Below are positions 18,901 to 31,400 of a stretch of 64,000 nucleotides of DNA, piece by piece. The stretch is from Sipunculus nudus (taxonomy: Eukaryota; Annelida; Sipuncula; Golfingiida; Sipunculidae): assembly GCA_026874595.1 (NCBI GenBank), contig CM049310.1:15166058-15230057 (forward strand). The letters are read 5' to 3'. The notes under the pieces are model-generated. The model saw only the letters and a program-made list of their open reading frames with translations. It made no database searches and was not told the origin of the DNA. How positions within the stretch are numbered: position 1 is the stretch's first letter; every line of letters starts with the position of its first letter. The translations under genes were made by a program, and so were the position numbers.

Positions 18901-20200
18901 GATGAGATATAATTTAGATTTACAAGCATATTTAATAAATAACTATAAGTAACTGTATATAAATTACTCCTTAAATATCTATAAATGCGAGTTCGAAATA
19001 AGGATAATCCACCATAATGCTCTAATATTTGATAAGATATTTTAGAGAAATTAAGACTCGGGCTCGAAATAAAAAAGACCAGGATTCGAAATCGATGGAT
19101 TTGGACTAGAACCTCAAGATCTTACTGCACCCAGGAGGAGTTAACGACATCACATACGTCAACACAATAAAGACCATATATATGCTAAATCTTAAATACT
19201 ATAGTATAATGTCTGCAGTCTGGACGTCCAGCAGTTATGTCAAACAAAAGTGTCTTCGAACTGGATGGCATTGGATTCGATTATGTAAATCGATGCATAT
19301 GTGCACGAACACTAATTCCGCAGTTAACTTTAAAATATCTTTATCAATATTAAAAGTCTGATTAATATACCAAACATGTATTTTATACATAATCAATTTA
19401 ATGCACAGGACTATGCTTTGGCTTAATTATTAAAAAACCGACTGCTTACCAGGCAGACTTTAAAGGGTTAAAAGTAACAGTGTTCCAGTGAGCATGTTCT
19501 AGAACCCATCAATCCATGGTCATGTTAAATTTTGTATATATCCTCCTGTGCTGTGCTTAACAAGCATGCAAGATTTAATCTATAATCTCTTAGATATAAT
19601 ATACTATTAATAATTAAGTCAGGCATACATTATACCCCAGACAGCAGGCAGGATTCTAAGAAATGGCTGGACAAATTGAAGTCTTGTCTGTGTATTGATT
19701 TATTAATCTTTCTCTCTCTCTCACATATAAAAGGATACGTATGTTTACATTTTGGATATTGCCCTTTATTTATATATTTTTTTAAAATGTCTTTTCGACT
19801 TTTCGATATGAACATTTGTTTGTTTTAGATTCATCTTAAGTATGATATGAGCAAATGTATGTCAAAACGTTCTTATACTACAAATATTTCATTATATTAG
19901 GCCCCCACATATATGTTATACCTTACATATATTATATTATATTAAATTATATTAAAGTATATTATATTATATTATATCATAATACATTATATATTATTAA
20001 GGTACATAAGGTATATTAAGGTATATTAATTAATTATCAATAGAGGTGTCTTTAAATATAAATCAAGATAAAAACTAGAACATGTATCTAAAATTTAATG
20101 GGATATTTTTTTATAAGCACAATTCCTGTTTCGTAGGTTTACCTTATAACTGAAAACAACATTTGATCGATAATATGGTTACGAAACTGAAAAGTTTAGT
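18900..20200. other. No supported gene; AT-rich flank upstream of the zinc-finger gene
   Basis: Simple TATTA-type repeats occur at 19925-20040. No exon or element is identifiable. Confidence 0.4.
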
Positions 20201-20229
20201 CACTAGTTGAGTCGGTGCTGATGAAATAT

Positions 20230-20836
20230 CTGGTGTGGTATATTGGTTGAACGGGCGGGATGTTTTACACTGAATAAATTGGGTCAATCAGATGTAAACA
20301 GATGCAGACAGATATGTCGGAGTGAATGAATCAGTAATCACAAAACCTCGCTTTATGTCTGGACTTGTCAGAAAATACCATCCTGGTGAGCTTGGGCGGT
20401 CAGCAGCTTTGAAAAGGCATTACCCAGTTCCTGAAACTGTAATCTATCCATCGGGGATACGACATGAACCCCTGGGGCTGAGACAGCTCGCTTTTGGGGA
20501 TTGGGGTAGGACTGTCAAGAGCTGACCGTCCGGGCCGCCAGATCTGTCAACACTTCGGCGTCGCCAAGGAATTTAACAGCACATCCGAAAAACCAGCATT
20601 CCAGCTACAACACAAAAGAGTTCCTTAAAGGAACTTAAAGCAAGCGAGATCGTTTATTATTCCAGGAAATCGGACATAGGTGCCCGGAAGAACCCAAAAT
20701 GAGATGAAAGTCGAAGTTGGACCAGTTGGGCCACTTGTCAAACCGTCTGGGCCGGCAAGAGGGGCACCCTCCAAGATTAGCCGAGGAAGAAATATGCAGT
20801 AGATTTTTATAGCCTTTAAAACAACGCAGGTTACAG
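20230..20836 (+). promoter_or_regulatory. Candidate promoter and non-coding first exon of the zinc-finger gene
   Basis: A locally GC-rich island follows inverted CCAAT motifs (ATTGG near 20243 and 20279) and a GC box (GGGCGGG near 20254). The island ends at a donor-like TTACAG/GTAGGA (20831-20842). The next strong plus-strand acceptor that leads to a long frame is TTTTCAG at 25376. The 67-codon frame at 20322-20525 has no recognisable domain and would be an upstream frame in the leader. The exon boundaries are inferred. Confidence 0.4.
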
Positions 20837-20839
20837 GTA

Positions 20840-21960
20840 GGATAATATTATGTAACGTGTGAAAATACCTTCAGGTTCACCGACCCCCGAAAAGGCTTGT
20901 ATCTCCAAATCTGATCACCATAAACAGTAATTTATGCTCGTTTTTGGGTCAGCCATATTCAGACAGGTCAAATCCTTTGTGAGTAAATCATGTTGCACAC
21001 AAATCCAAGAGCTTCTACGTATTACATTGTCTATTGATTATTGATTATTATGAGCTCCTTTATTTAAATGTCTGCATTTTGTGAATTTAATGTGGACAAA
21101 ACCTGGAATTTCCAGCTTACAGGATAATCAATCAGGACACTACTGGACTGTTGCTCAAAAGTAATGCATGATTTCCAGCTGATCATTTCCACTAAAATCT
21201 TTTTTAAAATTTTGACTTTCACCTTTTGGTGGCATGGTCTATTCAGTAATAAAAAATGGCTATAGATAAAATGTTTTCCTGGAAGTCTTCATATATTTAA
21301 AATATATATAAATATATGATGCAAACTTGTAAAAATAACAGTCATCCAGAAATGACATTTTCCAAGATATTTTATGAAACATTTGTTGTTATTTGTTTAT
21401 GATATTTGATTTGTAAACATTTTTAATCTTTATAAATCATAATTATCTTGATATCTCTGGTGTAATATGTAATACATTATTTGTTTATATTTACAATTAA
21501 TTACAAGGTAAACTTACAAATATCTAAGACTTTCTTCATGGGAATAGGTATTGTACCAGTTATACATATGCAAACGCAGACCATCTGAGGAAATTAAAAG
21601 TTGTGAAGACTGAATAGATGCTCCGGTTTGCCCACTGAAACAGCCTTGCTAACTTGAAAAACATGATGGTTTATAGAATATAGTCTGATTTTACTGGCAA
21701 TGTCAATCTCACCTGGCTTCACATTTTACCTTTCTGGTCTTTCAAGTCCTATTCATTCTTGTAGCTTTTCTCAGCTTCCCAGAGGGTATATGTTGTCCTG
21801 GTACCCAAAACATACCAAGATTAATTAGGTGTTATATAAGTAAGATGGTAAGATTGTTCATTCTACATTTTCCTCCCACCCAGGACCAGTGCAGGCAGAA
21901 GTACTCAGGGCTGATAATAGCATTTACTCATCTGTGAATTAAGTCCTGGCCAGGGGTCTT
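20840..21960. other. Probable intron sequence of the zinc-finger gene
   Basis: AT-rich, with no coding signal. The last 200 bases (about 21770-21960) may be the body of the SINE whose tRNA-like head lies just to the right. Confidence 0.35.
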
Positions 21961-22047
21961 AGCATGGAGAACAAGACTCAAACCCAAAACCTTGTGATTA
22001 CAGGTCCTGAGGCGAGACAAGGCCTTACCATTGCACCACTGTGCTCC
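21880..22047 (-). mobile_element. tRNA-derived SINE (head region) bordering the satellite
   Basis: On the minus strand an A box (TGGTGCAATGG, 22038-22028) and a B box (GGTTTGAGTCT, 21984-21974) lie 54 bases apart. GGAGCAC (22047-22041) and GTTCTCC (21972-21966) could pair as an acceptor stem with one mismatch. The T-stem is degenerate and the A-B spacing is longer than in most tRNAs, so it is read as a SINE head rather than a working tRNA. The lower-coordinate sequence to about 21880 would be the SINE body; its limit is unclear. Confidence 0.6.
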
Positions 22048-25003
22048 ACCTTGTGGTATATCTCTTGTTTACCTCATGTACCCTGCACTGGAGGCAATCT
22101 GGTACAAGCCTACCCTGGATCATTAGCCTCTTTTGTTCTTGTGTTCAACCATGTGGTATATCTCTTGTTTACCTCATGTACCCTGCACTGGAGGCAATAT
22201 GGTACAAGCCTACCCTGGATCATTTGTTTCTTTTGTTCTTGTGTTCAAACCATGTAGTATATCTCTTGTTTACCTCATGTACCCTGCACTGGAGGCAATA
22301 TGGTACAAGCCTACCCTGGATCATTTGTTTCTTTTGTTCTTGTGTTCCACCATGTGGTATATCTCTTGTTTACCTCATGTACCCTGTACTGGAGGCAATC
22401 TGGTACAAGCCTACCCTATATCATTAGTCTATTTTGTTCTTGTGTTCCACCATGTGGTATATCTCTTGTTTACCTCATGTACCCTGCACTGGAGGCAATC
22501 TGGTACAAGCCTACCCTGGATCATTAGTCTCTTTTGTTACTGTGCTCCACCATGTGGTATATCTCTTGTGTACCACATGTATTCTGCACTGGAGGCAATC
22601 TGGTACAAGCCTTCCCTATATCATAAGTCTATTTTGTTCTTGTGTTCCACCATGTGGTATATCTCTTGTTAAACTCATGTACTCTGCACTGGAGGCAATA
22701 TGGTACAAGCCTACCCTATATCATTAGTCTCTTTCGTTACTAAGCGTCATCATGTGGTATATCTCTTGTTTACCTCATGTATTCTGCACTGGAGGCAATC
22801 TGGTACAAGCCTACCCTGGATCATTAGTCTCTTTTGTTACTGTGCTCCAGAATGTGGTATATCTCTTGTTTACCTCATGTACCCTGCACTGGAGCAATAT
22901 GGTACAAGCCTACCCTGGATCATTTGTTTCTTTTGTTCTTGTGTTCCACCATGTGGTATATCTCTTGTTTACCTCATGTACCCTGTACTGGAGGCAATCT
23001 GGTACAAGCCTACCCTATATCATTTGTCTATTTTGTTCTTGTGTTCCACCATGTGGTATATCTCTTGTTTACCTCATGTACCCTGCACTGGAGGCAATCT
23101 GGTACAAGCCTACCCTGGATCATTAGTCTCTTTTGTTACTGTGCTCCACCATGTGGTATATCTCTTGTGTACCTCATGTATTCTGCACTGGAGGCAATCT
23201 GGTACAAGCCTTCCCTATATCATAAGTCGATTTTGTTCTTGTGTTCCACCATGTGGTATATCTCTTGTTCAACTCATGTACTGTGCGCTGGAGGCAGTAG
23301 GTACAAGCCTACCCTATATCATTAGTCTATTTTGTTCCTGTGTTCCACCATGTGGTATATCTCTTGTTTACCTCATGTACCCTGCACAGGATGCAATCTG
23401 GTACAAGCCTACCCTATATCATTAGTCTGTTTTATTCTTGTGTTTCACCATGTGGTATATCTCTTGTTCAACTCATTTACTCTGCAGTGGAGGCAATATG
23501 GTACAAGCCTACCCTATATCATTAGTCTATTTTGTTCTTGTGTTCCACCATGTGGTATATCCCTTGTTTACCTCATGTATCCTGCACTGGAGGCAATCTG
23601 ATACAAGCCTACCCTGGATCATTAGTCTCTTTTGTTCTTGTGTTCCACCATGTGGTATATCTCTTGTTTACCTCATGTACTCGGCACTGGAGACAATCCG
23701 GTACAAGCCTACCCTGGATCATTTGTTTCTTTTGTTCTTGTGATCCACCATGTGGTATATCTCTTGTTCAACTCATGTACTCTGCACTGGAGGCAACCTG
23801 GTACAAGCCTACCCTATATCATTAGTCTATTTTGTTCTTGTGTTCCACCATATGGTATATCTCTTGTTTACCTCATGTACTCTGCACTGGAGGCAATCTG
23901 GTACAAGCCTACCCTATATCATTAGTCTATTTTGTTCTTGTGTTCCACCATGTTGTATATCTCTTGTTCAACTCATGTACTCTGCACTGGAGGCCATATG
24001 GTACAAGCCTACCCTATATCATTAGTCTATTTTGTTCTTGTGTTCCACCATGTGGTATATCTCTTGTTAAACTCATGTACTCTGCACTGGAGGCAATATG
24101 GTACAAGCCTACCCTATATCATTAGTCTCTTTTGTTACTGTGCTCCATCATGTGGTATATCTCTTGTTTACCTCGTGTATTCTGCACTGGAGGCAATCTG
24201 GTACAAGCCTACCCTGTATCATTAGTCTCTTTTGTTCCTGTGCTCCACCTTGTGGTATATCTCTTGTTTACCTCCTGTACTCTGCACTGGAGGCAATCTG
24301 GTACAAGCCTACCCTGGATCATTAGTCTCTTTTGTTCTTATGTTCCACAATGTGGTATATCTCTTGTTTACCTCATGTACTCTGCAGTGGAGGCAATCTG
24401 GTACAAGCCAACCCTGGATCATTAGTCTCTTTTGTTCTTATGTTCCACCATGTGGTATATCTCTTGTTTACCTCATGTACTCTGCAGTGGAGGCAATCTG
24501 GTACAAGCCTACCCTGGATCATTTGTTTCTTTTGTTCCTGTGCTCCAGAATTTGGTATATCTCTTGTTTACCTCATGTACTCTGCACTGGAGGTAATCTG
24601 GTACAAGCCTGCCCTAGATCATTAGTCTCTTTTGTTCTTGTGTTCCACCATGGGGTATATCTCTTGTTTACCTCATGTACTCTGCAGTGGAGGCAATCTG
24701 GTACAAGCCTACCCTATATCATTAATCTATTTTGTTCTTGTGTTCCACCATGGGGTATATCTCATGTTTACCTCATGTACTCTGCAGTGGCGGCAATCTG
24801 GTACAAGCCTACCCTGGATCATTAGTCTATTTTGTTCTTGTGTTCCGCCATGTGGTATATCTCTTGTTTACCTCATGTACTCTGCAGTGGAGGCAATCTG
24901 ATACAAGCCTACCCTGGATCATTTGTTTCTTTCGTTCCTGTGCTCCACCATGAGGTATATATCTTTTGCTTACCTCATGTACCCTGCACTAGAGGCAACC
25001 TGT
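22041..25003 (+). repeat. 100-bp satellite array, about 29.6 units
   Basis: Units of about 100 bp share GTTCCACCATGTGGTATATC, TTACCTCATGTA, CTGCACTGGAGGCAAT and GGTACAAGCCTACCCT. They run from the SINE border to the last, decayed unit near 25003, 370 bases before the coding exon of the zinc-finger gene. Units differ by a few substitutions, and rare one-base indels are seen. Because 100 is not a multiple of three, each plus-strand frame meets a given TAG only about every 300 bp. This produces the ladder of overlapping open frames of up to 241 codons; none is considered a gene. Confidence 0.97.
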
Positions 25004-25376
25004 AGTTAAACAGGAATCAAATTGGAATTGAAAACAAAAATTAGAATACACCCGAGGTCTGATATTAGGTATAAATTTAACTGAGATCAAGCAATAATTT
25101 GTTTTATATTTGTTAATAAATCCTGGTTTCTGGTATTTATTGGCATATGCAGTCTCTACCTCATGTCTGGCTCAGTTTTGACCAATGTGTATTTATAATA
25201 AAAAATATATTGATGGCTTTTTTTTATTAAAATTCTGACAATAATTTCCAATTCATACTTAAGAAGAATTTCTTATATGAAACAGATAATCCTAGAATAA
25301 AAGGCTCTGGAATATCTGTTATATTACATTTTGACATTGATAAGACACATTTATATTTAATTTAATGTCTTTTCAG

Positions 25377-27388
25377 AAAAGCCAAAGATCACAATGGCAT
25401 CAACCAAGGTGCTTTGTCCAAGTCTGCCAGACTTATTACGCAAGACGATATTGACCTTCTGTGAAGGGAGTGTAATGTTTCGCTCAAGTCTGGAGGTCAT
25501 AGGCAGTTTACACATCAGGTCAGACAATGAGAAGGTCACAACATTTATGCTTGATGAAAAAGTTGTCCGGGCTCCAGAGACAGTACAAGAGACAGCAGCA
25601 GAAAAGGTGGGTGACACTAAAAGATCAGAAATGGAAAATGGTACTGGGAGGAAAGCTAGAAAGATTTCAAAGCCAATTAAAAAGATAAAATATCCTGAAA
25701 TTTATATCAGCAGTGAAGTAGAAAGTGAAACAGAATCTGTCATAGTGGAGAATCTGTCGATGAACCAGAACCACCAGAATCAGTTTGTTCAACCTCCGGC
25801 CATACAGGGAAATACTGAGCCCAAAGCCAGTAGTTCTTCATCACTGCAGGTAGATGCTATGGAGAGTACCGGCAGTATGTCTTCAGATGATGCTTATCAG
25901 GGACGCAATATGGAGCAGCGAAGACTCTCAGGAACAAGCACAGAGGAGGTCACAAGCACAGCAGGGCCACAAGTGACATCAGAACCTGTCCAAAATGAAC
26001 CCCACCAGCAGCAGGCCTATTGGCTTACTAACGGCCAATACCAAGCTTTACCCACCACCGATATGTCAGTGGCAGCCAATGAGGGCGTCCCAACAGATGA
26101 GGGAAACCGCTTCACACCAAGCAGCCAGGAACAAGGGGCTTCACTTTTTCATCAAGCGGCAACCTTGCAGGTCAAATCAGAGATGTTGGCACCTCCAGAA
26201 CTTCATCCTCCTCAATTAGCTGTGGTTTCCACGGCCATGGCTGATATAACTACCATGCAAGGGACCCTACATCAGATGGCTGGGGATTTGCAGCAGACGA
26301 TCACAGAAAGCCAACCAGCACAGCTGCTATCTGGCCAAGCTGCTACGCTACCAAAACCATTTCTCCTGAGTCCAAATCAGGGCGGGATCGAATGGGCTCA
26401 GATGCATCCACTCCTGGCAGCCCATGGTCTGGCTCCAAATATGATGCTACCATTTACGAATCCACAACTACCTCAGTTACCACAGGTGTCGATGAGTCTA
26501 CCAGTGGCTGATGTGCCACCTCCACCAACCACTCCCACCAGAGAGATTAAGGTGGAACAGATGCCCCATTCTCCAGACAACAGGTACGGTGGCAAAATGT
26601 GCGGAGAGTGCGGCAAGGTGCTTAAATCAGATCGCATGCTCGCTCTCCACATGAACGCTGCCCACACCCACAAAGAGACATTTCCATGCAAAGTGTGTGG
26701 GCGTGTGTTCTACGCCGCAAGTTCGCTCCACTCCCACAAGAAACGTCTCCACTCAACCAAAGAAGAGAAGCACCCATGTCCAAAATGTAACAAGCTCTTT
26801 GCCTTCAACTCTGAACTGTCACGACACATGCAGCTGATGCACGGGCATTCATCGTTAAGTCAAGTCAGCCGATCTGTAGACACTGTGTCCACTTCCAGTA
26901 ATGGTCAGAGACACATGTGCATGGTGTGTGGTAAAGTCCTCCGATCAAAAGAATGTCTGATTCTACACATAAACGCCAAACATACCCAGAAGCAACGATA
27001 CCCATGCAAAGTTTGTGGGAAAGTTTTTTACGCCCCAAGTTCCAGATTCTGTCACATGAAGCGGTCACATACCAGCCTGGAACAAAAATTCCGCTGCCAT
27101 CATTGTGGTAAATTATTTGTGTTCAACTACCTCCTGCGCAATCACCTACAGATCGTGCATGGGGATTTCTCAGGTGTCTTGAACCTGTCCCCGTCTCTGT
27201 CAGGTGGAAACAACCAAGGGTCCACAAACGAGTACCCAACAGCAGAAGAAGAAAGTCCACAGTCCGACATGGCAGCCACTGAACCTGGCTTGCAGCAAAC
27301 CCAGAATGGAGACTCCGAAGCACCAAACGGAGTGACATCTGTTGAATCTCCCAACGAACCAGAACAGAGTGGGCAGTCCCCAACTTGA
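25377..27388 (+). CDS. C2H2 zinc-finger protein with two three-finger clusters
   Basis: The acceptor TTTAATGTCTTTTCAG (25361-25376) opens the exon. The ATG at 25394 (ACAATGG, A at -3 and G at +4) starts 664 codons ending TGA at 27386-27388, so the exon holds the whole coding region unless an upstream exon reads in. The frame is open back to the acceptor. Residues 7-60 form a compact region (LPDLLRKTILTFCEGS, GSLHIRSDN) unlike a BTB or KRAB domain that I can name. A basic stretch (86-99) could be a nuclear signal. Residues 130-400 are Gln/Ser/Pro-rich with two SUMO-type sites (VKSE 260-263, IKVE 385-388). Six C2H2 fingers lie at 403-424, 432-453, 462-483, 509-530, 538-559 and 568-589, all C-x2-C-x12-H-x4-H. 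They lack TGEKP linkers. It is likely a nuclear DNA-binding regulator; its targets are unknown. Confidence 0.9.
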
Positions 27389-28459
27389 GAGGTTTGCAAT
27401 GTAATCCATCTTTCAACATAATATGCAGCACTAGAGCTGCAAATTTATACTTGATGTCCGAAACAAAGGCGACTTGCCTCCGTTTTGACAAAACCATGTA
27501 TTCTCATAAGATCATATATATATATGTGTGTGTTTGTGTATTTATATATATCTGTAATATTGTTCCTGGATCGAAATAGAAAAGTACTATGTTTGTGAGT
27601 ATAAATTATCCCAGATGAAATATTGTTGCTTTTCATATGTTTATGATGAGTTATCCAGAACTATGTGTCCTACGAAACACATGTATTTATCACCTAGGAC
27701 AGTGCAGCCTCGAGTGCGACAAGTATTCAGTGGTGCTCTGGTACCTATGGTGTATGATGATGATTGGAAAGAACAGGGTGTCAGATTTCCATGCAGTAAT
27801 GAATAAATACAAATAACATATAGTAAATACATAACAGACATAGGAGACTGTAATATAAAATTTTATTAAGCTGTCCACATGCAGCTGTGATCTGTTGTCT
27901 GCAAGGATGCAGTTGTCTGCAAGGGTGCAGGTGTCTGCAAGGGTGCAAGTGCCCATTATTTGTTTATTACCATTTGATGTTTTATTCCCAAACAAACCAA
28001 ACTATGGCTTCCAAGGGGCTTCCTTTGCATCGGCCAAACATTCGTAGCTTTTGGGGACATTTAAAAAGGACACTGCCCTCACCAAATGTTGGTTGATGTG
28101 CAGGTTTTGTAGCGGAATGTCACCTGGTGACTGTGGAGATTACTATGTAATCTAAATGTTACCTACTTGCTTGCATTGGATAACTGTAGAGAAAATGGTA
28201 AATTTAAAAAGATCTGTTTTGTTCTTACTTTTTGTGTAAATTGTACATGATGTATAGTGCTGGCTACATGAAGTAGCCATGCCAAAAGAGAAATGTTATA
28301 TTTGTTACCCAAGCTTTTGTTTATGTTGCTTATAATAGTTTTTGCATGATATATAGGTATATTCATTGTTATTTATCGTTAATCAGTTAAAGAGAATGTC
28401 CAGTCCTGCATATTGTAGAGTGAAATCTAGTACCAAATATCTGGTTGTTACCTAATAAA
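27389..28459 (+). other. Probable 3' UTR of the zinc-finger gene
   Basis: Non-coding sequence after the stop contains AATAAA at 27802-27807 and, more convincingly, AATAAA at 28454-28459 followed by AGCCTGCATG. A short run of near-identical GTGTCTGCAAGG units (27894-27952) lies within it. The true cleavage site cannot be fixed from sequence; later signals are also possible. Confidence 0.4.
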
Positions 28460-31400
28460 AGCCTGCATGAATCATATAACATAATTTAATTGTATATTTA
28501 ATTGTGTTTGTAATTCTATTTTATTTTCATTTCTGTTGAAATCATGTGACTTGTGTGTTGTGTCAGACATTTTGCCAAATTAATTCTAATTATTATTGAC
28601 ATATGATATGCTTCCATGAACTGGAGTTAGATAGTTTATATTAGTTTATATCTATATTTAGCATAATTTATTCAGTATTTTCATCTTCAGAGGACTAATC
28701 TGCACTTGAGGGTTAAGTGACACAAAACAAGTACATGATCATAACTGTATTGACTAACACTAATTAAAACATTTTTCAGTACTTTCACGTGAAATATCAT
28801 CTTAAGTGCCATTTATGTGGTGGGATAGACTTACCTATTATGCAAACCACACAATAGCTTGGTACTTGCCTTCTTTTCTTTCTGCTCCAGTGTGCTTAGT
28901 AGCCTAGGGACCAGTCTAGAAGATGACACCACAAATGCTTCTACATTATAACATACCTGCTTGAACTAGTCCATCAGATTTTCAGTCTTTTATAAGGATT
29001 TAATTTATTTTATTACATGATATTTTCAACAATATGCCCCTGGCATCTTTACAGCATACCAGTTTCACATAGAATCTTATTTCTTTCCCTAAAAATTATA
29101 AAAAATACCATTATATCTTATTCTCTGGTGTGCAAGCAAACATGATTAGGCCTATAAAATGAAGGTTGGTTTCTTTGGTACTTTTTCTAGACATCAGTGC
29201 AGGAGGGCATTTTTTTGTATTTTTCCTTTTTATTAACTTTTTCTGATCAAGATTTTTTATGATCAGGAACTATCATAATAATAACAAAAACTTGTTGCCC
29301 AACAGATAAAAATACATCATCTTTGAAATTGGAGCAGATGGAGCTAAAAATTGACCAATATCTACTGAAAATAAAAATAAAGATTGTTTGGAGGGGGGGT
29401 TTCAAAATTGACACACCTGGTGCCTAAGAGACCAACGCTTTAATCTTTTAGACATAATGGATACAAAAGTTTTTTTTATCTCTGTGTATGTGGGCCATTG
29501 TGACTGGGACCAGTCTAAAAATAAAGAAGTTTCTTATCCAGATTCTCAGTTACCCATATTAAACTGAGTTTCGAAGAATTTTATTTTGAAAATATTACAT
29601 TAACCTTTTGGGTGCTATTCTGTCAGCAAATTGTGTGAATAAAAGGAATAAATTATTTAATTCTAATTAATGGGCTAACATTGTGTAATGTTATATTATG
29701 AAAAAATGAAAAATTTTAGGATGAAAGTAAAGTAATTAATTATATATGTATAGAAAAGTAACATTAGTTGTAAGTTTAAATGCTCTCAAAAATTATTTTT
29801 TTTTCTAATATTCCTGTAGCAGTTGAAATATTTATTATGTATTTTATGTTGAATCTCTTATTGTATTTCTACATGTCTGTGCAAATGGTTTTACTATGAC
29901 ATTTATTGTTTATTGGTTGTTTTAGACAATAGTTTGTATAATATATTAGTTGAACTGTAAGATGCCATATGTATTAAAAACCATGGAAAATAGTTGTGAT
30001 ACCAGATGTCTGAAGTATAACAAAGGATAAGTAGATAACAAGGAGATCCCTTCAAAGTGCCAGGGTTGTGGCCATACATCATGGTGAACAAAATACTAAA
30101 GATCATCAGTTATATCTCAGTTGATAGGGGCAAAGAATATTTTCAAATTTGATCATTTGAATAAATGATCATTGATAACTCTGAATTAAAAATGATCACA
30201 CTCTGATGACTGTATAACTGATGTTTGGACAAACATTGTCTGAATGTCTTCCATGGTACAGGTAGTAATAAATAAAGAAAATAGTATTTTTCATCAGAGG
30301 ACAAAGTATGTTATCATTACATTACTGTTATTTCTGATGAAGATTGTAATATTGAAAAGATATAATTTATTATATCTGATTGTGAACATTTGGGCATTGT
30401 AGTGATCACGCTATTTTAGTTCAGTTTAAGTTTATGAAGTAATGTTAGTGTGTTGTTATAATAATTATAAGAATACTTGAACACAGCAGCCTTTTGAATC
30501 CACAAGGGCAAACATTTGAACTGCAAATGCCAAAATCTAACAGATAGTGTTTTAGTGATTGTGGAAATGATTGGTTGTTAATTTGTCAGGTATGGTGTTG
30601 AAGCACCTGTAAGTTAGACATATGTTCTTCGTTATGCTTTGCCATCATCCCATATTTACCTAGTGTGATGTAGATCTCTTTTATGTACATTTTGTGATAG
30701 TGTTCATGCGCTGCATTTATTTATTTATGGACCAGCTGGGGAATCGCCAAGTATGAAAATCACCTTTGTATTGTAGTACATATTTGTATGGCATGTTATT
30801 GTTTATAGGGGGGGGGGGATTTGTTTCCTGTGTAAGTTTGTGAGCAAAGAAAATAGGCATATTGAGGATTATTTTAAGGAATTTTCAGAAAATAAATGTA
30901 TTTCTGTATAAATTCTTGTTCCTGAAGATGGGGAAATAGGTAGCCCAAACTTTATTGGGCATATATCATGGCTTGTCTATCAGTCATCATTTGTGTAGAT
31001 TAAAAAGCAATATATTTATATTGTTGAAGTTTATATTGCTGAAGTATATTATACAATCAAAAATCTCTATCTGTAAGTTAAGGTTAAATGTTAACCAGAG
31101 GGCCAGATAGGGGAAAAAGGAAAGATATAGAGAGCAATTACAAAGGATAGATAAGGGAAATCTTTTTATGTTGTTTATTTATGAGTGTTGTATAATCTGT
31201 TGATGCAAAGTAGGTATAGGTGACTGCAAAGCCATACTTCATATATTGGGACTCCATCAGAATATTGTACTGGCTTTGGGTTTAAAATCTTCTTATGGTT
31301 CATAGGATGGTCTGCATCATATCTGAGTTAGATCCATTCTGGATTCTAGTTATTTTGGATTTTGTTTTATTAAAGTACAAAAAAAAAAATCCACTTTAAT

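Noticed and set aside
21966-22047. Functional tRNA gene
   Set aside because: The T-stem is mismatched, the A-to-B box distance is longer than in most tRNAs, and there is no Pol III terminator close after the acceptor end. A SINE head fits better.
21964-24953. A ladder of plus-strand open frames of up to 241 codons with Cys/Leu-rich peptides
   Set aside because: They are by-products of the 100-bp satellite. The unit is almost stop-free in all three frames and shifts phase each unit, so long overlapping frames appear automatically.
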